Positions 25,028-35,233 are shown, counted from the first letter of the stretch. The stretch is DNA of 64,000 bases from Paenibacillus piscarius (GCF_022234545.1 NZ_JAIEUI010000004.1:62001-126000); one strand, 5' to 3'. Translations and numbers: made by a program. Notes: generated by a model not told the origin, from the letters alone.

Positions 25028-26692
25028 CTAATGCGATACGGTCTCACGCATGACTTCCTGCAAGGTTGTAATTCCTTTGGATACTTTACTGAACCCGTCC
25101 TCCATCAGTTGGACCATTCCCTGTTCTTTACCGGCTGCCCGCAGTTCTTCGATGGATGCTGAATTGGTGATAAGCTGCCGCATATGATCATTGATGGTTA
25201 ACACCTCATGAATGGCAATTCGTCCACGGTATCCTGTATTATTGCAGTTACCACAACCTCTCCCGCGATAAATAACTTCAGCAGGCAGACCATAGCGCCT
25301 GAGAATGATCGACTCCTGCTCTGTCGGTTTGTGCTCTTCTTTGCAATCCGGGCAAATTTTGCGCACCAGCCGCTGAGCGACAACCCCAAGCAACGAGGAT
25401 GCTATTAAATAGGGCTCCACACCCATATCACGCAACCTGTAAATTGTGCTGATTGCATCATTGGTATGTAATGTTGACAAGACGAGATGTCCTGTAAGTG
25501 AAGCACGTACAGCAATTTCTGCAGTTTCAGTGTCACGGATCTCCCCTACCATTACAATATTGGGGTCCTGGCGCAGAATCGAACGCAAGCCTGCTGCGAA
25601 GGTTAGCCCAATTGCCGGATTCACATGCACCTGATTAACACCCTCAAGCTGATATTCCACCGGATCTTCTATCGTAATAATATTTGTATCCTCAGTGTTC
25701 AATTGACTCAAGGCAGAGTATAAGGTTGTCGACTTCCCGCTTCCGGTCGGACCGGTTATCAGCAGTATGCCGTAAGGCTTGCTAATCATGTCTCTGAAGG
25801 CATCTGCATTCCTCTCACTGAACCCCAGTGTGTCAACAGACTTCACTCCAGTACTTAGATCCAGCAGCCGCAATACAATCTTTTCTCCATGCATAGTTGG
25901 CAGAGAAGATACACGTATATCTACCATTTTGTAGTCGAATTGCATTTTGATCCGGCCATCCTGAGGTAAGCGCCGTTCAGCGATATTCAATCGGGCCATT
26001 ATCTTAAGTCTGGCGGTAATGAAGCCCTGCATTTGCTTGGGTATCATCCGTTCAGTACGCAAAGTCCCATCAATCCGGTAACGAATGGAGAGATTATTCT
26101 CTCCCGGGTCAACATGAATATCAGATGCCCGCAAGGAAACTGCCTGCTGAATCATCTGGTTGACCAGCCGTACTATCGGCGAGTCTTCATCCGTGATCTC
26201 TGTTTCCTCTATTTCCTCCTGGGTAGGGAGCTCAACCATCATCTGGCTCATGGAGTCCCGCATACCATAGTGGCGCGCTATCGCTCTGGTCAATTCGTCC
26301 CGGCTGGAGATTGCCGGCTCGATCCGGAATCCGGTACTCATGCGCAGATCTTCAATAGCGAAATAGTCCAAGGGATCTGCCATGGCCACCATCAGCTTGC
26401 TGCCATCCTTCATGAATGGGAGCACTTGATACCGCTTGGCCATACTCTCAGGAATAATCTGCGTAATCGCAGGGTCGATCTGATATTTAAACAAGCTGAC
26501 ATGAGGAATACCCAGTTGAAATTCCAGCACTTCAATGAGCTGCTGCTCTGTAATATACCCTTGAGTAATTAGAAGGTCCCCGAGCTTGCGTTTAGTTTTG
26601 CGTTGCTCTACCAGCGCTTCATCAAGCTGTTCTTGAGAGATAATCCCATTTTCAACCAGCAAATCTCCCAGTCTCTTTTTCATGATAGCCAT
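25028..26692 (-). CDS. pilB: Type IV pilus extension ATPase PilB (GspE family)
   Basis: This is a 554-residue ATPase. Two N-terminal T2SSE_N-like segments (KRLGDLLVENGIISQEQLDEAL and KLGDLLITQGYI, residues 5-55) are followed by the ATPase core with GPTGSGKSTT (about 320-329), IEDPVEYQLEGV, MVGEIRDTETAEIA and LSTLHTNDA. The zinc-binding loop CPDC...CGNC lies near 450-490. The ATG at 26692 lies 10 bases after GGAG. It is the first gene of the minus-strand pil operon. The divergent large surface-protein gene starts about 307 bases away. Confidence 0.94.
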   Translation of the reverse strand: MAIMKKRLGDLLVENGIISQEQLDEALVEQRKTKRKLGDLLITQGYITEQQLIEVLEFQLGIPHVSLFKYQIDPAITQIIPESMAKRYQVLPFMKDGSKLMVAMADPLDYFAIEDLRMSTGFRIEPAISSRDELTRAIARHYGMRDSMSQMMVELPTQEEIEETEITDEDSPIVRLVNQMIQQAVSLRASDIHVDPGENNLSIRYRIDGTLRTERMIPKQMQGFITARLKIMARLNIAERRLPQDGRIKMQFDYKMVDIRVSSLPTMHGEKIVLRLLDLSTGVKSVDTLGFSERNADAFRDMISKPYGILLITGPTGSGKSTTLYSALSQLNTEDTNIITIEDPVEYQLEGVNQVHVNPAIGLTFAAGLRSILRQDPNIVMVGEIRDTETAEIAVRASLTGHLVLSTLHTNDAISTIYRLRDMGVEPYLIASSLLGVVAQRLVRKICPDCKEEHKPTEQESIILRRYGLPAEVIYRGRGCGNCNNTGYRGRIAIHEVLTINDHMRQLITNSASIEELRAAGKEQGMVQLMEDGFSKVSKGITTLQEVMRETVSH

Positions 26693-26999
26693 ATCCGTCT
26701 CACTCCAGAGCGCTTTATTTTCTGCCTGTACACACGCTATCCATCAAAGGGTCCAGTTGGAAAATCAAATCTTATAATCCTACAAATATTTTAAATTTTT
26801 ATAGTTATTAAGACTCAGTTTTATAGGTGTTTATGCATATCTTTTGATTGCCTATCTACTAAATATGTCCTAGAATGTATATAGCATAGATTGGATAAAT
26901 TTACAATGGAAACCCGCCTAAACAACAACCTTTACAAGACAAAATAGAAGTTTATATGACAAATTTTGTGTTATTAATATTTTTCGGGGAGAGATCGCG
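26693..26999. other. AT-rich divergent promoter region of the pilus locus
   Basis: This 307-base spacer separates pilB (minus) from the large surface-protein gene (plus). It is clearly more AT-rich than the surroundings and contains no ORF of interest. Several -10-like TATA sequences are present. No riboswitch was recognised. Confidence 0.55.
26931..26958 (+). promoter_or_regulatory. Candidate promoter of the large surface-protein gene
   Basis: TTTACA at 26931-26936 and TATATG at 26953-26958 are separated by 16 bases and lie about 40 bases before the GTG start. Other AT-rich hexamers nearby make this call uncertain. Confidence 0.35.
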
Positions 27000-29900
27000 G
27001 TGAAGGTCGTGAACAGAAGAAGACTGTTACTTATGCTTTGCCTTCCATTGTCCTTAGTTTTGGTTGTTATCCTTTGGAGTATGGTTTCCAAAATTGAAGC
27101 TGACCAGACCAACTACCCGGTTCGGTTGCTTGAAGTCACTGAAGATGGTACAAGCCAGTTGGCCTCACTCAAGAGTGGAATTCCAGACTTTACAGTTGTT
27201 ACCATGAGCATGAAGAAGTTTGTTGCTCTACGCGATGATCTGGATGGACAATATGACGGCATCTACATAGGTAAGGGTACCTATAGTCCTGTTACCTTGG
27301 GCAACCTTAAGGATAAAGAAACCTCTGTACGCTCCGCAGCCATGAATACCTCAGCGCTCCAGAATGATATTACGCAGCTCCGTGCGGAGGATATCAATAA
27401 GCTCTTTATTAATAAGGGCCTGTATGTCATTTTTCATGAACAGACCTTTTTGAACCAGGAGAAGCTTGACGCCCGTAAAGGAATTCTCTATCAGTCTTTT
27501 AATCCTTTGCGCATCTCTGCAACGAAGAAGAGCAATGTTCTATTTGTGACTGATGCAGGATTAACTGAATTTTTCAATAGTCTGAAAAAAGACAGCTCCA
27601 AGCTGAAGCAGCGCCCGCAACTGCAGATTACGAACAGCAGTGAGATCAGCAATTACGTCCCGGCTTCCACAGCAGGAAAGATTTATGCGCCCGGCGACAA
27701 ATTGAAATTCAACTTCAGCGTCAGCAATACGGGGGATCTTACGGAACACCCTCTTACAGCCAAGTTATATATTAATCTGGATAAATCAATTGCTTTGAGC
27801 GAACAGCAGGTCGTAGCGTCTGTGAAAGTGAATAAAACGAACGGCAGTCTGGAGTATATTCTTCCCCGGACCTTCTCGGGTCTGTTGTACTGGAAGCTTG
27901 AGCTTAGTGATCCTACCAGCGCTCTGCAATTAAAAGATTTCAAGCGCGGGAGCATCCGTTACCGCAATGAGAAGACCATTGTAAGAGTCTTGCAGATTAC
28001 ACCGCCGGGTTCCAGTGGTTCTCCAATACATGAGAGTAGTCTAAAAAAATCAATTAACATGAATCAGGATTATTTGAGTAATGAGGATTACAAACTGGAT
28101 ATTACCGTTATGAATATCGATGAATTCAATAGTTATATTGAGGGCAGCTTTGCAAACAATCACGAATATGGACTCAATGGCGTCTATGATATGCTGTTAT
28201 TTGGTTTCCGGGATGAATATTACTCAAAGACAATAATGAAGCCATTATCAATCACAGCAGTAAAGGAATTCATTAACGTATCCAAGCAAAGTGCTATGTT
28301 CACACATGATACGGTCATCAACCTCTACGGAAGCAACACTTGGGTGGACAATTTCAAAGAGATTACCGGTCAGAAAGAGCCCGTTGTTAACCTTGGTCAT
28401 AATGCGCTTAATCCATCCAAAAAGGTGACGCCAGTGAATGATGGTCTGCTCATGCAGTACCCTTTTTACCTGAGTCAGCAGAATAGCAATGGTATTCAGA
28501 CCAGCATTGGCGACCCCAAAGTTGCCAAAACCCATAACCAATACTTCACTTTGGACCTGGAAGACCGTTCAGTTGTGCCATGGTACAACATTACTAGTGA
28601 ATCCGGCGATGCAGTTCAGCGGACTCCTGATGACAGCTGGAATCATTACTACACCTACTCCAAAGGAAATGTGACCTATTCAGGAACCGGCCATCTTTTT
28701 GGGTCTAACCTTTCCAGCAGCGAGGCAATCTTCCCGGTTTGGGAACAGAAGCTTTTTGTTAACACGATGTACAGAGCATTTATGGGTGCTAACCACGCTC
28801 CCAATATCACTGTATATTCACCTGATAATGGAGCTGTAATTCCCTCCTATCAGGATAAGCTGACCGTTAGCTATTCAGTAGCCGACCTGGATTTGAAGGA
28901 CCGCAGTCTGACCACTAGTCTGAAATTTATAGTGAACGGCAAAGAATTAACCGGCCCGGATTATACTATCAACAATCGGCGTGTTGGATCCGAAGAGACC
29001 ATTACGCAGACCTTCAAGAACCCGCTTAACGAGAGCGGCAATATTGAAATCGTGATCACAGCACAAGATGACCAGGGAGCATCAGCCTCACCCGTTATCA
29101 TCCCTTTAACTGTCTCAAAGGTTGAGTCTTCCTTGTCCATAAACAGAATCCAGTCCGCTACCAAAATAGGCAGAGACAAGCTGGTAACGGTAGACTACAC
29201 CATTACTCCAAAAACATTGCGTTTGGAGGACGTCCAACCTCAATATCAAGGAAAAAATAACTTATTGATTTCCAGCATGCGCTATGATGAAAAGTTCGCT
29301 CCAAACCTAGAATTTGAAGGACAAGCATTGCCTGTAGGATTCACCAAGACCGGAAGTCTACGCGAAGGGTACACTATAAAGGGGACTTTTGAGAATATCA
29401 CCTTCCAGTTAGTCACGGTAAATGGGAAGCAATATTATAAGCCGGTTAATCCTCACAGTTCCGTAGATCCGCTTATATACAAATTCTCTCTAAGCTTCGT
29501 ACCTAAGGCAGCAGATAAGTATCTATTGGATAACTCCAGTATCAGCTATGACGATATTCATGCTCCTGAAGAACCTGCTGCAACTACCGAAGCCCCTACA
29601 GTGGCTCCAACTATTGCAGCAACACCAACACCTACACCAACGCCAGTGCCGACTCCGGTTCCGACTGTGGCTCCTCCAGTGTTCCCGGGCTCAACAGCCC
29701 CTATTTCGGCGCTTGGGATTGCTAAGGATTACACCGTCTTTATGCTGAAAGACATACGCTATGATAACAATAGCTTTCAGAACAAGGGGCGAACTGCTGC
29801 CGGAAGAAACGTAAAAGCACAGTCCTTTACTTTGGGTGATACACTAACTGATACTGTTTTGGTTGTAGGCAATGACTTGTACTGGGGCTCATGGGGTGGG

Positions 29901-31817
29901 AGAATCTCCGGCAAAGGTTACTACGGGAATAATATTGAAATGTATGCCAACCTATCGCCACAAGAAAGAGCAAATATTACGAAGGGCTATCCGTTGGATT
30001 TTACTACTATTGGCTCTCAGCTTCTAAACCGCTCTGCATATCTGGGAGATTTAAAAGGTACGGAGGTTAAGGTTACCGATGGAAGCGACCTTACAGTTAC
30101 TGGAAAGGATCCGAATCTAAATATCTTCAATGTAATGCCAAGTAATCTGAAAAATATTAATCTGCGCAGTCTCAAAATTGATGCACCCGCCGGCTCAACG
30201 GTACTAGTTAATATTGCTGGAGAGTCAATCAAGTTTTCAAATGGCAGTGTATCTATAAGTGGAGTAAGCAGCAATCATACGATTCTCAATTTCTATCAAG
30301 CCAAATCCTTAACAGTCGAAAGCTATGGTGAAATTAATCAGTCTATCCTGGCCCCATTAGCTAATATCAATCTTACTGGGAGCTTCAATGGAAATATTAT
30401 CGGTGAATCTCTGCAGACCATTGGATCTAGTGGAATATCAATAGGTTATCTACCTTTTGAAGGCTCGTTGCCTGAATTACCCACCGCTACCACTGCACCA
30501 ACCGCAGTCCCTACAGCGGCGGCTACTCCGGCCGCAACAGCGACGGCTACACCTGTGGCTACTGCTAATGTCACACCGACAGTAATGCCAACTGCTACTC
30601 CGGCCCCGCTAAGTGTGACTATGAAGTTCCTTGCTATTAATCTGGAAGTAATTATTGAAATTACATCCATTGAGATACGCGATGAGAAGCTACTGGTTGA
30701 CCAAGAGTTGTCGCTCCCGTCCATAACTACAATTCTGCCTGAAGATGTAGATGTAAAGAACCGGATGCTTGAATGGATCGTCGTCAGCGGCAAAAACTTC
30801 ATTACATCGCCAAGTGAAGGTGTCATCAAAGGAATTGCGCCGGGTGTAGTAGAGATTATGGCCCAAGCTAAAGATGGGAGCAAAACTGTCAGCAATACAG
30901 CCAAGATCACCGTGACTGCCCCTACCCCTCCTGAGCCGATACGCACCATTGAGCTTACCGGAGAGGCTTCAGGAACTGCCCACTCTTCAATTGACCTGAC
31001 AGCTGTATATACCAGCAATCCGGTTGAGACGGATATAACCTATGAGTGGTCAGTAATACACGAGAATGGCAAAAAAGTTGATCAATATGTGACAACGGCA
31101 GGTTCAACTTCACCTATGGGAACCTTCAATGCTCCGCAAAGTGGAACCTATATCATCACAGTTACTGCCTACAGTAATACTAATAAAGAAGGCTCCCCAG
31201 CCACCAAGAGAGTTATTATTACCAACCCATTAAGGGACTTTACAATCGATAGTGCAAGCAGTGTTTTTGTTGGCCGATTCATTGAGATGAATGCACAGGA
31301 CTTCACCCCTGATAATGCAGATGCTTTCGATATCCAATGGAGCATAGTTGGAGACGGCGGTCAGTATGCAAGCCTAACTAAAACTCCAGACGATACGAAC
31401 AACACCAAGTATAATTTAACTGGCATCAAGGCAAAAGATTCTGTCACTGTTTCAGTTACTGCAGGAGGTATCACTAAGATTAGGGAGATTAGGATCGAAC
31501 CTCTGGATCTTACGGATATCCTGTTTACAGGTACTATAGTCGAAATGAATGTTGGCGAATCCAGATACCTGGATCAGCTTCTCTGGTTCTCACCTAGAGA
31601 GATCACTCTGAATGATGTACGGAATGAATTGGACTGGACAAGTACCTTCCCGGGCATCGCCTCCTTCCAAAGTCCTGTTACTTCCGACAATCGGGGATAT
31701 ATCACTGCACACAAAAGCGGAAGCACATTGGTAACCGTCCAGTATGCAAATAATCCTCAGATCAAAACAACAATCCTCGTCAAAGTCTATCCGCTTGATA
31801 CGGATGATCGTTACTAA
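27000..31817 (+). CDS. Giant surface protein: DUF5057-like, choice-of-anchor-A and Ig-like domains
   Basis: This is a 1605-residue protein divergent from pilB. The start is GTG at 27000 behind GGGGAGAG. An N-terminal hydrophobic helix (about 8-28) is a signal or anchor. Residues 40-700 resemble DUF5057 (VRLLEVTEDG repeated as VRVLQITPPG, large beta-rich segments). A Thr/Pro stalk lies at about 857-898. Residues about 902-1155 read like a choice-of-anchor-A domain (LGIAKDYTVFML, GRTAAGRNVKAQSF, VVGNDLYW, NIFNV, ILAPLANINLTG). A second Thr/Pro/Ala stalk spans about 1158-1205, and Ig-like domains (Big_2-like, VIKGIAPGVVEIMAQAKDG) run to the end. No LPXTG, SLH or other C-terminal anchor is seen. 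It is probably a pilus-associated adhesin or surface stalk. That role is inferred from position. Confidence 0.75.
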   Translation: MKVVNRRRLLLMLCLPLSLVLVVILWSMVSKIEADQTNYPVRLLEVTEDGTSQLASLKSGIPDFTVVTMSMKKFVALRDDLDGQYDGIYIGKGTYSPVTLGNLKDKETSVRSAAMNTSALQNDITQLRAEDINKLFINKGLYVIFHEQTFLNQEKLDARKGILYQSFNPLRISATKKSNVLFVTDAGLTEFFNSLKKDSSKLKQRPQLQITNSSEISNYVPASTAGKIYAPGDKLKFNFSVSNTGDLTEHPLTAKLYINLDKSIALSEQQVVASVKVNKTNGSLEYILPRTFSGLLYWKLELSDPTSALQLKDFKRGSIRYRNEKTIVRVLQITPPGSSGSPIHESSLKKSINMNQDYLSNEDYKLDITVMNIDEFNSYIEGSFANNHEYGLNGVYDMLLFGFRDEYYSKTIMKPLSITAVKEFINVSKQSAMFTHDTVINLYGSNTWVDNFKEITGQKEPVVNLGHNALNPSKKVTPVNDGLLMQYPFYLSQQNSNGIQTSIGDPKVAKTHNQYFTLDLEDRSVVPWYNITSESGDAVQRTPDDSWNHYYTYSKGNVTYSGTGHLFGSNLSSSEAIFPVWEQKLFVNTMYRAFMGANHAPNITVYSPDNGAVIPSYQDKLTVSYSVADLDLKDRSLTTSLKFIVNGKELTGPDYTINNRRVGSEETITQTFKNPLNESGNIEIVITAQDDQGASASPVIIPLTVSKVESSLSINRIQSATKIGRDKLVTVDYTITPKTLRLEDVQPQYQGKNNLLISSMRYDEKFAPNLEFEGQALPVGFTKTGSLREGYTIKGTFENITFQLVTVNGKQYYKPVNPHSSVDPLIYKFSLSFVPKAADKYLLDNSSISYDDIHAPEEPAATTEAPTVAPTIAATPTPTPTPVPTPVPTVAPPVFPGSTAPISALGIAKDYTVFMLKDIRYDNNSFQNKGRTAAGRNVKAQSFTLGDTLTDTVLVVGNDLYWGSWGGRISGKGYYGNNIEMYANLSPQERANITKGYPLDFTTIGSQLLNRSAYLGDLKGTEVKVTDGSDLTVTGKDPNLNIFNVMPSNLKNINLRSLKIDAPAGSTVLVNIAGESIKFSNGSVSISGVSSNHTILNFYQAKSLTVESYGEINQSILAPLANINLTGSFNGNIIGESLQTIGSSGISIGYLPFEGSLPELPTATTAPTAVPTAAATPAATATATPVATANVTPTVMPTATPAPLSVTMKFLAINLEVIIEITSIEIRDEKLLVDQELSLPSITTILPEDVDVKNRMLEWIVVSGKNFITSPSEGVIKGIAPGVVEIMAQAKDGSKTVSNTAKITVTAPTPPEPIRTIELTGEASGTAHSSIDLTAVYTSNPVETDITYEWSVIHENGKKVDQYVTTAGSTSPMGTFNAPQSGTYIITVTAYSNTNKEGSPATKRVIITNPLRDFTIDSASSVFVGRFIEMNAQDFTPDNADAFDIQWSIVGDGGQYASLTKTPDDTNNTKYNLTGIKAKDSVTVSVTAGGITKIREIRIEPLDLTDILFTGTIVEMNVGESRYLDQLLWFSPREITLNDVRNELDWTSTFPGIASFQSPVTSDNRGYITAHKSGSTLVTVQYANNPQIKTTILVKVYPLDTDDRY

Positions 31818-31839
31818 GGTAAACTAATTTTGCCATAAT

Positions 31840-31885
31840 AAAAGGAGCCTTTGCGCAGTGAATGCTGACGCGAAAGGCTCCTTTT
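31840..31885. terminator. Bidirectional terminator between surface-protein and minor-pilin genes
   Basis: AAAAGGAGCCTTTGCG pairs with CGCGAAAGGCTCCTTTT, with A and T runs on both sides. It separates two convergent genes and should serve both. Confidence 0.9.
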
Positions 31886-31899
31886 ATCCGTGTATACCA

Positions 31900-33777
31900 T
31901 TAATTTATCAGTTGCATTGGCCCTACATTTACATTGACGGATTGCACTCTGGGTAAGCTAGATTGCTGATTCTCATAAATATCCGGTTTATAATCAATCA
32001 CGAAACGCTCTGGCACAGCGGCTTGAGAGATGTTCAGACCGCCACCCTCGTCAGAAATGGGCTTAGTAACGTTACCTTTTACCGCGTTAACAGTCAGGTT
32101 TCCTTTGGCAAAAAAACCGCCGATCAGGTGAAACATAGAACCTACGCCGTACAATTCACCACTGGAATCAGTATAGAAAAAAGCTTCCATCGTTTCTTCG
32201 GGGCTTGGTTCGTTGACAGCAAAGGCGTGAAGGCGGTTGATAAGCACTTTACCTTTGGAGATCAGTACCAGTTCTTTGGCCTCCAGGGTCGTCCCTCTGT
32301 ATCCCCTTATATTGGCATCCTCTACCGTTGTGTCACCTAACACCAGCATCGTTGAATCAAACTCAACATTGCCTTTGATCTTAACATTTCCGGTAACTAA
32401 TATATTGGCCCGGACAGGTAAGAAATCCGGCTTAAAATTATTAATCTCTAAATTTCCAGCGACGATGAACCAGCGGGGCATGCCCCCGCTCTTAGGGTCA
32501 TTCTCATTAGATATCTCCGGCGGGTAAAACAATCTCTTATACGCTAAACCATCAACAACTAAATTCCCATTAAAGATAACCGTTGAATTTAAGTTTTCCA
32601 GTTCCTGAAGCTTCAATTCATAGTCTTCCAGGTCCTTTTCATACTGTGCAAGTTCAGCCTCATCAGCATCTGGGAGTACTTTTTCGGGAGCTTCCGGCAT
32701 CCCTTGAATATGTGAGACCTCGGAACGGCCAATAATCCAGGAGTTAAAAGCTGCTATACCCTTATTATATTCTGTTCGCATACTGCTTCTTAACGCCTTT
32801 TGGGAAAGGTCATCTTTCGAAACTGACAGGCCCTGAGCCAGCTTATCGAAGAACGATTCCTCGACGTTAATCTGGACGAATTTATTCTTCTCTTTAATTT
32901 TGACATTAGCGGAATTCACATACAGAATCTTGTTCAATACATCATTTCTTGAATTCTCTTCTTCTGGCAGTGAGGTCATTTCATCTTCCTGATCTTCGGA
33001 TAATATACTCTCCTTCGGCTGAAAATTCTCTTTATATTTGATACTATCCATGCCTTGGACATGGACTTCACCCGGGGCTGATCCATCAGCATTACCAGTT
33101 ATCTCAGGGAAATCATGAGTTACTTCCGGATACCTATGTCTCAAATATGTATACCAAGGGGTATTAGTTACAAGCAGCTTCTCTCCGGCATACACATTGC
33201 CCTTCAGGACAGGTGCTCCATTCAGTCTAAGTGTCTGTTCTGAACCGAATACATACTTTAGGAAATCAGGGTAGCTGTCGATAATGACCTGTTGTCTCAG
33301 TGTCCGTTCCACTCCGTTAACTACCGCTTTGGAGGTGATATTAATCGTATACTGGATTGATTGTTTTGTGATTTTTTTATCTTTAGACTCATCGTATTTG
33401 ATGCCATCAACTTCCCCACGGCTAGTAGATTGTAATTCTGTAGCTACTTTCAGACTCGATTTGTTCTGGTCCAGTTTCGCAAGAATCACTCCTAAGCTAT
33501 ACGGGTCAATATCCTCCAGCTGCAATCCTCTCAGCTCAGACTGAATATATGCAGCAGCTTCATTAAGCCCCTTCTGGGCAAGGTGCAGGGACTGCACATC
33601 ATTCTCTCTTATCTCACTTCTCTGGGCACCTCCAATAGTAGCACTAAGAACTGCCGTTCCAAGAATAGTAAGGAGAAGAACGATGAACATTACCAGCACG
33701 AGTGCAGATCCGCGTTCAGAATGTACAAAGGAGAATACCCCAGGCTGCCTAGTCTTTTTATTTTGCCCCATTCCCAT
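31900..33777 (-). CDS. Large PilX-like minor pilus protein
   Basis: This is a 625-residue protein with a PilX-type N terminus. A short charged leader is followed by RGSALVLVMFIVLLLTILGT (about residues 22-41), a hydrophobic helix lacking a canonical G|FTLIE site, as in PilX proteins. The middle is charged, with a coiled region near 375-395. The C-terminal half (about 395-600) is beta-rich, with repeated hydrophobic-Gly-Asn turns (VIFNGNLVVDG, FIVAGNLEINN, ILVTGNVKIKGNV, FFAKGNLTVNAVKGNV). This recalls beta-helix or bactofilin folds. It is the last gene of a three-gene minor pilin operon and convergent with the giant surface protein. A tip or scaffold role is inference. Confidence 0.65.
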   Translation of the reverse strand: MGMGQNKKTRQPGVFSFVHSERGSALVLVMFIVLLLTILGTAVLSATIGGAQRSEIRENDVQSLHLAQKGLNEAAAYIQSELRGLQLEDIDPYSLGVILAKLDQNKSSLKVATELQSTSRGEVDGIKYDESKDKKITKQSIQYTINITSKAVVNGVERTLRQQVIIDSYPDFLKYVFGSEQTLRLNGAPVLKGNVYAGEKLLVTNTPWYTYLRHRYPEVTHDFPEITGNADGSAPGEVHVQGMDSIKYKENFQPKESILSEDQEDEMTSLPEEENSRNDVLNKILYVNSANVKIKEKNKFVQINVEESFFDKLAQGLSVSKDDLSQKALRSSMRTEYNKGIAAFNSWIIGRSEVSHIQGMPEAPEKVLPDADEAELAQYEKDLEDYELKLQELENLNSTVIFNGNLVVDGLAYKRLFYPPEISNENDPKSGGMPRWFIVAGNLEINNFKPDFLPVRANILVTGNVKIKGNVEFDSTMLVLGDTTVEDANIRGYRGTTLEAKELVLISKGKVLINRLHAFAVNEPSPEETMEAFFYTDSSGELYGVGSMFHLIGGFFAKGNLTVNAVKGNVTKPISDEGGGLNISQAAVPERFVIDYKPDIYENQQSSLPRVQSVNVNVGPMQLIN

Positions 33778-33792
33778 TTCTGCCCACCGCTC

Positions 33793-34377
33793 CTAGAATC
33801 CGAATTTGCTCTCAAGGTCAAGCTGCCGTCTTGTATCCCCACGTTCTAACACTAGCGAAAGATTGATATTTAACAGACCACTCTTACATGACTGTACAGT
33901 ATCCGTACTGCACACCAGAGCAATGGATGAAGCCGGCCCCAGCTTAGATTCAGTCGAAGTGTGTGTTTGATAGGGATCGGTCGTTGTAGGAATCTCTGCA
34001 GAACCAGAAGAACCTTGGGTAGCCGAACTCGAAGTCGGAGATTCATTAATAAACAGTTGTCCATCTGCTATTCCTATTTCAACCTCGTCGGTTCCTCCAT
34101 TGATATTATCTCTGCGCAATACTATTGTTTTATCTGTACCATCGGAATAAATTGTATTAGGAGCAAAAGTATAAATTTCAGTAATTATAGCGGACATTAA
34201 CAGGTCACTTTCATCTCTCAAAGTATTCTCCATTGTAACCCTTTGATAACTATGTACACCAAACATCAAAACCCCATAAATCAGTGCCGATACCAGGGAG
34301 AACAAAGATAATGCCGCGATAAGTTCAATCAGAGTAAACCCCTGTTCTCTGCGGAGAAGATTAACGAATTTGCTCAT
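33793..34377 (-). CDS. Minor prepilin, PilW/ComGF-like
   Basis: This is a 194-residue prepilin-like protein. Leader MSKFVNLLRREQG precedes G|FTLIELIAALSLFSLVSAL, with Glu at +5. The globular part contains a Ser/Thr-rich loop (about 105-140) and two Cys (near 162 and 169) that could form a disulfide. It overlaps the preceding PilV-like gene by 17 bases and is followed 15 bases later by the PilX-like gene. PilV, PilW and PilX-type pilins usually prime pilus assembly or sit at the tip. Confidence 0.78.
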   Translation of the reverse strand: MSKFVNLLRREQGFTLIELIAALSLFSLVSALIYGVLMFGVHSYQRVTMENTLRDESDLLMSAIITEIYTFAPNTIYSDGTDKTIVLRRDNINGGTDEVEIGIADGQLFINESPTSSSATQGSSGSAEIPTTTDPYQTHTSTESKLGPASSIALVCSTDTVQSCKSGLLNINLSLVLERGDTRRQLDLESKFGF

Positions 34378-34966
34378 CAGTAATATACCCCTCCACTATA
34401 GTCTCCTTAGCATTGGTTGTACCCTGATTTGAGTCTCTCACTCTAATCCGGACAGGTAAAAGATACTCGGCAGTAGCCTTCTCAATGGAATCAGATGAAT
34501 TGATCATTCCAGTATGCAGAGAAGACTGATACTCTATGTCTATATGATAATTGATGTTATTAATGGTGGGATTGAGTACCTTCGCTAATGTAGTTACATC
34601 ACTCACCGCAGTGCTGTAAGCACTACAATCGGCTGTCGTCTGTGTCAACGGGACACAGCTGGCTGCTTGAATAGCCGGATGACCTATAATCTCAGGCTGT
34701 GATCCTGTTGCAGGTCTGCCTCTAAGGAAGATCTCCAGCTCCTCAAAATCCTGCTTCTCCATATAAAACAAAGCATTGCGCGCCAGATTGACCATGACTG
34801 TCTTGCTCTGGTTGGATTTGGAGTAGGACAGCGCGTGGGTGAAGTAGGAGGTCAGCACCAGCGAGACGATTGACAGGATGACGATGGCGGCCAGCACCTC
34901 AATCAGGGTGAAGCCGGCTTCCTTGCTCCGCTCCCGGCTGCGGTTCCGTAGGTCTGTCCAGGACAT
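34361..34966 (-). CDS. Minor prepilin, PilV-like
   Basis: This is a 201-residue prepilin. A basic leader (RNRSRERSKEAG) precedes G|FTLIEVLAAIVILSIVSLVL, with Glu at +5. The globular part carries two Cys (about 103 and 114) flanking a short loop. It is the first gene of the minor-pilin unit PilV-like, PilW-like, PilX-like, with overlapping or closely spaced ends. Processing should depend on the prepilin peptidase encoded at 21348. Confidence 0.8.
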   Translation of the reverse strand: MSWTDLRNRSRERSKEAGFTLIEVLAAIVILSIVSLVLTSYFTHALSYSKSNQSKTVMVNLARNALFYMEKQDFEELEIFLRGRPATGSQPEIIGHPAIQAASCVPLTQTTADCSAYSTAVSDVTTLAKVLNPTINNINYHIDIEYQSSLHTGMINSSDSIEKATAEYLLPVRIRVRDSNQGTTNAKETIVEGYITDEQIR

Positions 34967-35233
34967 GATGTTCGCTCCCCCGTAGGCTAATAGTTTCTAT
35001 GTATCATTTCTAGTTCCTAGGCAGTAAAATCGGGCTTGTCCCGCCTGCTGCCGGAAGCGCCCCTGTCCCTGGTCCTGTATGCAGATTCGTCTCTTCTGAA
35101 TCTTTCTACCTACTTCCATTATATTCCCTCTGCTCCGGGAGCAGCAATGCCCGGGAATAATAAATCTGGAGAAATCTACAGTTTATCTCCTGCTGGGGCT
35201 GTGCTATCATGTGGGCAGAAAGGGGATACGCCA

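Noticed and set aside
29572..29700. Short tandem repeat element inside the giant gene
   Set aside because: It encodes a Thr/Pro stalk in frame and is part of the protein, not an independent repeat.
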